A stretch of DNA of 64,000 nt from Streptomyces vietnamensis (GTDB taxonomy: Bacteria; Actinomycetota; Actinomycetes; Streptomycetales; Streptomycetaceae): the NCBI RefSeq assembly GCF_000830005.1, contig NZ_CP010407.1, positions 3,391,001 through 3,455,000 on the forward strand, written 5' to 3'. Each line of letters starts with the position of its first letter. The first letter of the stretch is position 1. Shown piece by piece: positions 17,109 through 24,198 of the stretch. Under the pieces are notes generated by a model. The model was not told the origin of the DNA. It saw only the letters and a list, made by a program, of their open reading frames with translations, and searched no databases. The translations under genes and the position numbers were made by a program.

Positions 17109-18113
17109 ATGTCGAGGGCGAGGGTGGCGCGACGGATCGCGGCGGGTGCGGCGTACGGCGGCGGGAGCATCGGGCTGATCGGGGTGGCGGCGGTGGGCCT
17201 CCTCCTGGCCGAGGCGCAGCTGGCCAAGCGCACGGTCTACGGCGCCCCGGCACCGCTGCCGCCGGTGGCGGACGGCCTCTACGGCCGGGCCTTCGGCACG
17301 GACGACCCCCTGAGACTGGCCCTTCTGGGTGATTCCACGGCGGCGGGCCAAGGGGTCCGCCGCTCGGGTCAGACCCCGGGCGCCCTGCTCGCCTCCGGGC
17401 TCGCGGCGGTGGCGGAGCGGCCGGTGGTCCTGCGGAACGTGGCGCTCTCGGGGGCGCGCTCGGACGACCTGGAGCGACAGGTCTCGCTGCTGCTCGCGCA
17501 GCCCCTCGGCCCCCCGGACGTGTGCGTGATCATGATCGGGGCGAACGACGTGACGCACCGGCTGCCGCCGACGGAGTCCGTACGACTCCTCGCCTCGGCC
17601 GTGCGGAGGCTGCGGACGGCGGGCGCGGAGGTGGTCGTCGGCACCTGCCCCGATCTCGGCACGATCGAGCCGGTCTACCAGCCGCTGCGCTGGCTGGCCC
17701 GGCGGGCCTCGCGACAGCTGGCGGCGGCGCAGACGATCGTGGTCGTGGAGCAGGGGGGCCGGACGGTGTCGCTGGGGGACCTCCTCGGCCCCGAGTTCGC
17801 GGCGAACCCGCGCGAGATGTTCGGCATCGACAACTTCCACCCCTCGGCGGAGGGGTACGCCACGGCGGCGATGGCGGTCCTGCCGACGCTGTGCGCGGCG
17901 CTGGGCGTCTGGCCGGAAACGGACCGGCTGGAGCCGGAGCGGCGGGAGAACATGCTGCCGGTGGCGAAGGCGGCGGCGGAGGCGGTGCGGGAGGCCGGTA
18001 CGGAGGTCACGGGCGCGCGTGCCCCGTGGGCCCTCCTGAAGCACCGGCGCCGGCGCCGGCTCCCGGTCCCCACGGAAACCCCGACCCCGTCCCCGGAGGA
18101 CGCCCAGGCATAA
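17109..18113 (+). CDS. SGNH/GDSL hydrolase with N-terminal membrane anchor
   Basis: A 334-residue protein: an uncleaved signal anchor (about 18-36), then an SGNH esterase domain. Block I is LLGDSTAAGQG (Ser76), block II has a glycine near LSGARS, block III is IGANDVT and block V is DNFHPS with the Asp-x-x-His pair. It should hydrolyse esters at the membrane or outside; lysophospholipid or wall-linked acyl groups are possible substrates. The start is unusually well supplied: AAGGAGGTGA, the full anti-Shine-Dalgarno complement, lies eight bases upstream, so translation may be strong. The C-terminus is basic and Pro/Thr-rich. Confidence 0.9.
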   Translation: MSRARVARRIAAGAAYGGGSIGLIGVAAVGLLLAEAQLAKRTVYGAPAPLPPVADGLYGRAFGTDDPLRLALLGDSTAAGQGVRRSGQTPGALLASGLAAVAERPVVLRNVALSGARSDDLERQVSLLLAQPLGPPDVCVIMIGANDVTHRLPPTESVRLLASAVRRLRTAGAEVVVGTCPDLGTIEPVYQPLRWLARRASRQLAAAQTIVVVEQGGRTVSLGDLLGPEFAANPREMFGIDNFHPSAEGYATAAMAVLPTLCAALGVWPETDRLEPERRENMLPVAKAAAEAVREAGTEVTGARAPWALLKHRRRRRLPVPTETPTPSPEDAQA

Positions 18114-18553
18114 CGCCACCGCCCGCTGCGGGCCCGCGCCCGCCCCGTTGTGGGCCGCGCCCGCCGGGGCGGTGCCCCCGCCGCCCCCGTTGTGGGCAGT
18201 CGTTCCGCTGGGGCGGAACGGGTGGGCACAACGGACCCGCGCCCTGCCGGCGCCCGAGGCTTCCGGGCCTGGACCCGCACCCCCGGTGGCGGCACCCTTG
18301 TGGTGCGGGTCAAGGCGCGGAAGCCTAGGCCCGGCCGGGGGGCGCCGTCCCGTGTGCCCACCCGTCCCGCCCTGCGGGACGATTGCCCACACGGCAGCGG
18401 GGCACCGCCCAGCACGGCGCGGGCCCGCACGGCAACGACCTGAGCGCTCGCTTAGAAAAGAGGTCCGCGTCACACCGTTCCGGCGGTGACCCGTGCGGTA
18501 CGTACGGGTAACTTCCTGTTCAGTCCGCCCACTCCGCACCCTCTGGAGCCGTG
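18114..18553. repeat. Gene-free block of large imperfect palindromes
   Basis: This 440-base gap contains three long hairpins and no credible gene. 18187-18234: arms CCGTTGTG...GTTCCGC and GCGGAAC...CACAACGG. About 18262-18326: GGCTTCC...GGACCCGCAC paired with GTGCGGGTC...GGAAGCC. 18350-18394: CCGTGTG...GTCCCGC paired with GCGGGAC...CACACGG. The first and third are versions of one element with paired changes in both arms. Confidence 0.8.
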
Positions 18554-19774
18554 ATGCCCGAAGCCGTGATCGTCTCGACCGCCCGCTCGCCCATCGGCCG
18601 GGCCTTCAAGGGCTCCCTCAAGGACCTGCGGCCGGACGACCTCACCGCGACCATCATCCAGGCCGCGCTCGCCAAGGTGCCCGAGCTGGACCCGCGCGAC
18701 ATCGACGACCTGATGCTCGGCTGCGGCCTCCCCGGCGGCGAGCAGGGCAACAACCTGGGCCGCATCGTCGCCGTGCAGATGGGCATGGACCACCTGCCGG
18801 GCTGCACGATCACCCGCTACTGCTCCTCCTCCCTGCAGACCTCCCGCATGGCGCTGCACGCGATCAAGGCGGGCGAGGGCGACGTCTTCATCTCGGCCGG
18901 TGTCGAGATGGTGTCCCGCTTCGTGAAGGGCAACTCGGACTCGCTGCCCGACACGCACAACCCGCTCTTCGCCGACGCCGAGGCCCGCACCAAGGCCGTC
19001 GCCGAGTCCGAGGGCTCCACCTGGCACGACCCGCGCGAGGACGGCCTCGTCCCCGACGCGTACATCGCGATGGGCCAGACCGCGGAGAACCTGGCCCGCT
19101 GGAAGGGCATCAGCCGCCAGGAGATGGACGAGTTCGGCGTCCGCTCGCAGAACCTCGCCGAGGAAGCCATCAAGAAGGGCTTCTGGGAGCGCGAGATCAC
19201 CCCCGTGACGCTGCCCGACGGCACCGTCGTGTCCGCGGACGACGGCCCGCGCGCCGGCGTCACCCTGGAGGGCGTCCAGGGCCTCAAGCCGGTCTTCCGC
19301 CCCGACGGCCTGGTCACCGCCGGCAACTGCTGCCCGCTGAACGACGGCGCCGCCGCGCTCGTGATCATGTCCGACACCAAGGCCCGCGAGCTCGGTCTGA
19401 CCCCGCTGGCCCGGATCGTCTCCACCGGCGTCTCCGGCCTCTCCCCCGAGATCATGGGCCTCGGCCCGGTCGAGGCCTCGAAGCAGGCCCTCAAGCGCGC
19501 CGGCCTGACCATCGGCGACATCGACCTCGCCGAGATCAACGAGGCCTTCGCCGCCCAGGTCATCCCGTCCTACCAGGACCTGGGCCTGGACCTGGACAAG
19601 GTGAACGTCAACGGTGGCGCCATCGCCGTCGGCCACCCCTTCGGCATGACCGGCGCCCGGATCACCGGCACGCTGATCAACAGCCTCCAGTTCCACGACA
19701 AGCAGTTCGGCCTGGAGACCATGTGCGTCGGCGGCGGCCAGGGCATGGCCATGGTCATCGAGCGACTGAGCTGA
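18554..19774 (+). CDS. Acetyl-CoA acetyltransferase (thiolase)
   Basis: A 406-residue thiolase. The acyl-accepting Cys90 lies in TRYCSSSLQ, the NEAFAAQ and [14 protein letters not shown] blocks carry the catalytic histidines, and the second catalytic cysteine is in [11 protein letters not shown]. It condenses or cleaves acyl-CoA with acetyl-CoA in fatty-acid oxidation or acetoacetyl-CoA metabolism. I use ATG 18554, five bases after GGAG; a GTG three bases upstream is closer than optimal. There is no beta-oxidation partner next to it. Confidence 0.94.
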   Translation: MPEAVIVSTARSPIGRAFKGSLKDLRPDDLTATIIQAALAKVPELDPRDIDDLMLGCGLPGGEQGNNLGRIVAVQMGMDHLPGCTITRYCSSSLQTSRMALHAIKAGEGDVFISAGVEMVSRFVKGNSDSLPDTHNPLFADAEARTKAVAESEGSTWHDPREDGLVPDAYIAMGQTAENLARWKGISRQEMDEFGVRSQNLAEEAIKKGFWEREITPVTLPDGTVVSADDGPRAGVTLEGVQGLKPVFRPDGLVTAGNCCPLNDGAAALVIMSDTKARELGLTPLARIVSTGVSGLSPEIMGLGPVEASKQALKRAGLTIGDIDLAEINEAFAAQVIPSYQDLGLDLDKVNVNGGAIAVGHPFGMTGARITGTLINSLQFHDKQFGLETMCVGGGQGMAMVIERLS

Positions 19775-19876
19775 GCCGTAGCGGAGGGTAGGGGTCGCCT
19801 GAGGAACGAAGGCGACACCTGCCCGCAGCGGTGGCGAAGCTCAGTGCGACCAAAGAAGCGAGCGACTGAGCTGAGC
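19760..19876 (+). repeat. 17-bp direct repeat exactly 100 bp apart at the thiolase 3' end
   Basis: GAGCGACTGAGCTGAGC occurs at 19760-19776, where it encodes the last thiolase codons and stop, and again at 19860-19876 in non-coding sequence. The intervening 83 bases hold no gene. It looks like a local duplication of the gene end. Confidence 0.75.
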
Positions 19877-19936
19877 ACCGCCCGCTCTCCACGCACCGAG
19901 CGCGTCAACCGCTCCGCGTCCGAGCCGTGACCGAAT

Positions 19937-19969
19937 CTCCCCCAGGATGTGACCTACGTCCCGGGGGAG
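19937..19969. terminator. Hairpin in the thiolase-to-20120 gap
   Basis: CTCCCCC and GGGGGAG flank 19 bases that themselves contain GGATGTG/CTACGTCC pairing. The 345-base gap 19775-20119 has otherwise only the direct repeat and the promoter region of the next gene. Confidence 0.5.
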
Positions 19970-20119
19970 TTCGTTTTCCCAGGTCAGAGCTGTTTCGGGA
20001 CTAAACGCCTGGCAGAAATACCTGTCCAATTCGTGACGTAATGCACTGACAGCGGGCACCACCCCGGGACAAGCTGATGTAGGAAGTCGGGGGATCGACT
20101 CGGAATCGGGAGTACGTCA

Positions 20120-20962
20120 GTGAGCGCCATGTCTCTTGCCCTGCTGCTGACCACGGCCGCTGCCACGGCCGTGGGCGCTGCTGCCCTGCACGCCGTCCAC
20201 GGTCTCCGCAAGGAGGTCACCGCCCTCCGGGGCGAGCTGGCCGCCGGTCACGGCGGTACGGTCCCCGCGGCCCGCACCTCGCCCGCCGCGGAGATACGGG
20301 CCGCGGTCGCCGAGGCGCTGGCCGAGGAGCGGGAGCGCGAGCTCGCCGAGGCGCGCGCCTTCTGGGCCGCACAGGAGGCCCGTGACGCGGCCGACGCCCC
20401 GTCCCTGCTCGGCGGTCTGGGCGGCCCGGTCGACGACGGCACCTTCTTCGTGCCGCGCCAGGCCGACTTCGTGGGCATGGAGGCGATGGCCCTGGAGGCC
20501 ATGGAGGCGGAGGCCGCCGCGCTCGACGGCCCCGACCCGCTGGACTCCTTCGACTCCTTCGAGGAGTACCCCGAGGACTCGGCCGAGCTGGCCGCGGCCC
20601 GCCGCCGGCACCCCTCGCACCCGGACTTCGTGCCGGTGCAGACGCCGGTCGTCACCGACCACGAGCGGACGGTGGCCCGTCTGGAGGAGCTCGCGGACAC
20701 CCGTACCGCGCTCACCGACGTGCGCCCCGGCCCGCTCGGCACGCTCGACGTGTACGTCTTCGCGGACGGCACCACGCTCTGTATGACCCCGGGGCACCGC
20801 GAGACCGCGGAGCGCCTCGCGGAGGCCCTGCGCTCGGGCCGCACCCCGGTCCTGCTCGGCGGCTCGGGCGTCTCGGGCGCCTTCGCCCTGACCTTCTCGT
20901 ACGGCGACTCGGACGAGGAGAACGTCTACATCCTCGCGGACCGCGTCATCGCCTCCCTCTGA
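20120..20962 (+). CDS. Membrane-anchored protein of unknown function
   Basis: A 280-residue protein: one N-terminal membrane segment (about 4-24), then a charged coiled-coil-like stretch (about 28-95, rich in Glu, Arg and Ala), an acidic centre (DSFDSFEEYPEDS) and a C-terminal mixed domain ending TFSYGDSDEENVYILADRVIASL. GTG 20120 follows GGGAG. The soluble part should be cytoplasmic or, if the anchor inverts, extracellular. It is conserved-looking but I do not recognise a family. Confidence 0.8.
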   Translation: MSAMSLALLLTTAAATAVGAAALHAVHGLRKEVTALRGELAAGHGGTVPAARTSPAAEIRAAVAEALAEERERELAEARAFWAAQEARDAADAPSLLGGLGGPVDDGTFFVPRQADFVGMEAMALEAMEAEAAALDGPDPLDSFDSFEEYPEDSAELAAARRRHPSHPDFVPVQTPVVTDHERTVARLEELADTRTALTDVRPGPLGTLDVYVFADGTTLCMTPGHRETAERLAEALRSGRTPVLLGGSGVSGAFALTFSYGDSDEENVYILADRVIASL

Positions 20963-21080
20963 CTCCGCGCCCCTAGGGCCCGGAAAAGCCTCTCGGCGGA
21001 GCCGCACACGCCGCCTCGAGGCGCTGCGGCGGCCTCCGACCGCCGATCGCGGGGGTGCCCGGGACGTCCGGCCCGCGGCG

Positions 21081-21410
21081 TCAGAGCCCCGAGCGCTCCG
21101 CCGCCTCCCGTACCAGCCTCACGGCCTCGTCCAGCTCCCCCGCGCGGGAGTCGGCCGGGGCCGTTCGCAGGATCTCGGCCAGATCGTTCCCGGCGACGGC
21201 GAGCTGGTCGCCCACCGCGAACAGGCCCGCGTCCGGCATGATCCGCGGCTCCCGGTCCGGGTCCTCGGCGCGCTGGGCGCGCACCGACAACTCCCTGGCC
21301 AGGGCCAGCCCTTCGGCCGCCGCGCCCTGCTTGAGGCGGCTCTGCGGGGCCGCCCGCAGCCGGTCGGCGAACCGCTCGACGGCGGTGGTCAGTTCAGTCG
21401 TATCGTGCAC
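21081..21410 (-). CDS. Small conserved protein of unknown function
   Basis: A 109-residue, highly helical soluble protein (TTELTTAVERFADRLRAAPQSRLKQG, ...AEGLALARELSVRAQRAEDP). It has no signal, cysteines or membrane segment. GTG 21410 is the likely start. It is divergent from the DUF4287-like gene with a 109-base gap. No function is recognised. Confidence 0.75.
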   Translation of the reverse strand: MHDTTELTTAVERFADRLRAAPQSRLKQGAAAEGLALARELSVRAQRAEDPDREPRIMPDAGLFAVGDQLAVAGNDLAEILRTAPADSRAGELDEAVRLVREAAERSGL

Positions 21411-21519
21411 GCCGCGACCCTACGCGCCCTCCCGGGCCCCTTGCCAACGGCCGAAGGCTTCGGCACGGTGACGGGAAGGAGTACGAGAAGCACACGGTAC
21501 GAAGCGTCCGGAGGCGCCG

Positions 21520-21750
21520 ATGTCCCACACTTTCTCCGAAGAGACCCATCGCAACCTGCTGGCCCGGATCCCGCGCCGCACCGGCCGTGAGATCGCCGAC
21601 TGGATGCGCACCGTCGAGGAGGGCCCCTCCCTCCTCCGCTTCGAGGAGCGGGTCAGCTGGCTCCGCGGGGCGCACGACCTGGCGTACGGCCACGCGAAGG
21701 CGATCATCCACGAGTACGACCTGCGGCGGGCGGCGCGCAGGCTGCTCTGA
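21520..21750 (+). CDS. DUF4287-like small protein
   Basis: A 76-residue protein with the DUF4287 pattern: RTGREIADWMRTVE at the front and VSWLRGAHDLAYGHAKAIIHEYD behind, corresponding to the family's 'WLK.EHGLGHGHANAL' block. ATG 21520 follows CGGAGG. Function unknown; related domains occur as single small proteins or attached to other DUFs. Confidence 0.82.
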   Translation: MSHTFSEETHRNLLARIPRRTGREIADWMRTVEEGPSLLRFEERVSWLRGAHDLAYGHAKAIIHEYDLRRAARRLL

Positions 21751-21783
21751 GACCCGCCCCGCCTCCCCGGCAAGCGGACAAGC

Positions 21784-21822
21784 GGAAGGGCCCGCCCGGC
21801 ACGAAGCCGGACGGGCCCTTCC
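21784..21822. terminator. Bidirectional terminator hairpin
   Basis: GGAAGGGCCCGCCCGGC and GCCGGACGGGCCCTTCC enclose ACGAA. It sits between the converging DUF4287-like and BI-1 genes. Confidence 0.85.
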
Positions 21823-21838
21823 GTCACCTCGGTACGCG

Positions 21839-22717
21839 TCAGTCGTCGCCCTGCAGGATCGACAGCAGACGCAGCATCTCCAGGTAGATCCACACCAGGG
21901 TCATGGTGAGACCGAAGGCGGCCAGCCAGGCCTCCTCGCGCGGCGCGCCGTAGGTCACGCCGTCCTCGACCTGCTTGAAGTCGAGGGCGAGGAAGCAGGC
22001 GCCCAGGATGATGCCGATGACGCCGAAGACGATGCCGAGGCCGCCGCTGCGGAAGCCGAGGCCGTCACCGCCGCCGAAGACGGCGAACAGCAGGTTGACG
22101 GCCATGAGCAGCACGAAGCCGATCGCGGCGGCCATCACGAAGCCGTAGAAGCGGCGGGTGACGCGGATCCAGCCCATCTTGTAGGCGATGAGCACACCGG
22201 CGAAGACCGCCATCGTGCCCAGGACCGCCTGGATGACCACGCCGTCGGCGATGTACGTCGAGACGACGGCGGAGAGCACGCCGAGGAAGACGCCCTCGAA
22301 GGCGGCGTAGCCCAGGATCAGCGCGGGCGTCGGCTTGCGCTTGAAGGACTGCACCAGCGACAGGACCAGGGCGACCAGACCGGCGCCGACGGCGATGCCG
22401 TACGACTTGTTGAGGTTCGCGGGGTCGACCGGCAGCAGCAGCCAGGACAGGACGGCGGTGAGCACGACCGTGCCGAGCGTCATGGCCGTACGGCTCACGA
22501 CGTCGTCGATCGTCATCACGTTGCCGCGGGCCTGCTGCGGGGCGCCGAGCTGGGTGTCCTGCGGGGCGTACGGGTTGGTCGCGTACGGGTTGCCCGTGGC
22601 GTACGGGTTGGTTCCGACGGCGGGGCCCCCGGCCTGCGGCTGCTGCGCGTTGAAGCCCGCGTAGCCGGCGTCGCGGCTGAACCCCCGTCGCGAGAAGACC
22701 GGGTTGCTGCTCCTCAT
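21839..22717 (-). CDS. Bax inhibitor-1 / YccA-family membrane protein
   Basis: A 292-residue protein with a soluble, Asn/Pro/Gln-rich N-terminal tail (about 1-70, with repeated NPYAT) followed by seven hydrophobic segments typical of the BI-1 (TMBIM) fold. Bacterial members are pH-gated calcium-leak channels or interact with FtsH. The C-terminal end (WLAAFGLTMTLVWIYLEMLRLLSILQGDD) matches the family end. The next gene in this direction upstream is bldA, 187 bases away. Confidence 0.92.
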   Translation of the reverse strand: MRSSNPVFSRRGFSRDAGYAGFNAQQPQAGGPAVGTNPYATGNPYATNPYAPQDTQLGAPQQARGNVMTIDDVVSRTAMTLGTVVLTAVLSWLLLPVDPANLNKSYGIAVGAGLVALVLSLVQSFKRKPTPALILGYAAFEGVFLGVLSAVVSTYIADGVVIQAVLGTMAVFAGVLIAYKMGWIRVTRRFYGFVMAAAIGFVLLMAVNLLFAVFGGGDGLGFRSGGLGIVFGVIGIILGACFLALDFKQVEDGVTYGAPREEAWLAAFGLTMTLVWIYLEMLRLLSILQGDD

Positions 22718-22903
22718 CTCACTCCTCCATGGCGGACCGCACGGCGCGACCCTGCGTCAAGAGTAATGCGTAGGCAAAAGAAACTCCCTAGTGCTCGGGG
22801 AGGATCTTTTCCCGTGAGTTCTCGATCTTCGTCGGCGGTCGGGGTCCCCGCACGACCGGGCTCGCCCCGTGCCGCCGGAGCGGCTGCCGGACCGGCGAAA
22901 CCA

Positions 22904-22988
22904 TGGTGCCCGGAACCGGACTCGAACCGGTACGGCCCGAAGGCCAGCGAGGTTTAAGCTCGCCGTGTCTGCATTCCACCATCCGGGC
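22904..22988 (-). tRNA. bldA: tRNA-Leu(UAA), bldA
   Basis: The minus strand reads GCCCGGATGGTGGAATGCAG at its 5' end and GGTTCGAGTCCGGTTCCGGG at the T-arm/acceptor, followed by encoded CACCA. Acceptor stem GCCCGGA pairs with TCCGGGC. The anticodon stem GCGAG/CTCGC encloses CTTAAAC, giving anticodon TAA. The long variable arm (TGGCCTTCGGGCCGTA) makes it a class II leucine tRNA. This is the only tRNA that reads UUA efficiently and in Streptomyces is bldA, needed for aerial growth and antibiotic production. CCA is encoded. Confidence 0.97.
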
Positions 22989-23049
22989 GTCGCCGCGAAG
23001 CTCCGCGTTGGCACATGAGCCTATCGGGACGCCTTCCCCCGATCAGCGG

Positions 23050-23066
23050 AACATCGGCCCGATGTT
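23050..23066. promoter_or_regulatory. Perfect palindrome upstream of bldA
   Basis: AACATCG-GCC-CGATGTT, followed on the plus strand by a T-rich run (GTCTTATTTTATT). It lies 62-78 bases before the tRNA 5' end. It could be an operator near the bldA promoter, or a terminator for plus-strand (antisense) transcription leaving the tRNA region. Confidence 0.5.
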
Positions 23067-23379
23067 GTCTTATTTTATTGACGTCTGAGGGTGCGTCAGT
23101 GCAGGTCGGGGCGGTTTCGCCAAACTGTGACTGGGGTCGCAGGCGCAAAGCGGCACCCCCTGGAATGACGAAAAGTCGCCGCAGGTCTGTCACCTCCGTC
23201 CGGTGGGTTCCCCGCCGGACGGAGTCAGGGGTCCCGTCATCCCAAAGGAGGAGGGACCGGCCCCCCGGTCAGACTCGAGTCGGCCCCCGGAACGGGCACG
23301 TGGGCGGACGACCGGGGCCATAACGCTCGACACGATGGAGGGGTTCCCGAATCGCCGTCGCAGTGACAGGAGTCCTCCC

Positions 23380-24150
23380 GTGACCACCACCCCCACCGTG
23401 TCCCGCGCCACCGCGGTGGCCGCCCGCGCCACGGATCTCTCGAAGGTCTACGGACAGGGCGAGACCCAGGTGGTCGCCCTCGACCATGTCACCGTGGACT
23501 TCCGCCAGGGCGAGTTCACCGCGATCATGGGCCCCTCCGGCTCCGGCAAGTCGACGCTCATGCACTGCGTCGCCGGCCTGGACTCCTTCTCCTCCGGCTC
23601 GGTCCGGATCGGCGAGACGGAGCTCTCCACCCTGAAGGACAAGCAGCTCACCCAGCTGCGCCGGGACAAGATCGGCTTCATCTTCCAGGCCTTCAACCTG
23701 CTGCCGACGCTGACGGCCCTGGAGAACATCACGCTGCCGATGGACATCGCGGGCCGCAAGGCCGACAAGCAGTGGGTCCAGCAGGTCATCGACATGCTCG
23801 GCCTCTCCGGCCGGCTCAGCCACCGCCCCTCCGAGCTCTCCGGCGGCCAGCAGCAGCGCGTGGCCGTGGCCCGCGCCCTCGCCTCGCGCCCCGAGATCAT
23901 CTTCGGCGACGAGCCCACCGGAAACCTGGACTCCCGCTCGGGCGCCGAGGTCCTCGGCTTCCTGCGCAACTCGGTACGGGAGCTGGGCCAGACCGTCGTC
24001 ATGGTCACCCACGACGCGGTGGCCGCCTCCTACGCGGACCGCGTGATCTTCCTCGCGGACGGCCGGATCGTCGACGAGATGCTCCGCCCGACGGCGGACG
24101 GCGTCCTCGACCGCATGAAGGCCTTCGACGCCAAGGGCCGTACGAGCTGA
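23380..24150 (+). CDS. ABC transporter ATP-binding protein, MacB/LolD type
   Basis: A 256-residue ATPase with Walker A GPSGSGKST, Q-loop FQAFNLLP, signature LSGGQQQR, Walker B IIFGDEP and H-loop VMVTHD. The sequence is of the LolD/MacB/FtsE branch that pairs with FtsX-like permeases. GTG 23380 follows ACAGGAG; the frame stays open far upstream but without a ribosome site. It starts 48 bases before the permease gene and forms a two-gene operon. Confidence 0.95.
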   Translation: MTTTPTVSRATAVAARATDLSKVYGQGETQVVALDHVTVDFRQGEFTAIMGPSGSGKSTLMHCVAGLDSFSSGSVRIGETELSTLKDKQLTQLRRDKIGFIFQAFNLLPTLTALENITLPMDIAGRKADKQWVQQVIDMLGLSGRLSHRPSELSGGQQQRVAVARALASRPEIIFGDEPTGNLDSRSGAEVLGFLRNSVRELGQTVVMVTHDAVAASYADRVIFLADGRIVDEMLRPTADGVLDRMKAFDAKGRTS

Positions 24151-24198
24151 CGCGCAGTCGCCCCCGCCCTCCGCCTCCTCGAACTCCAGGACCCACCC

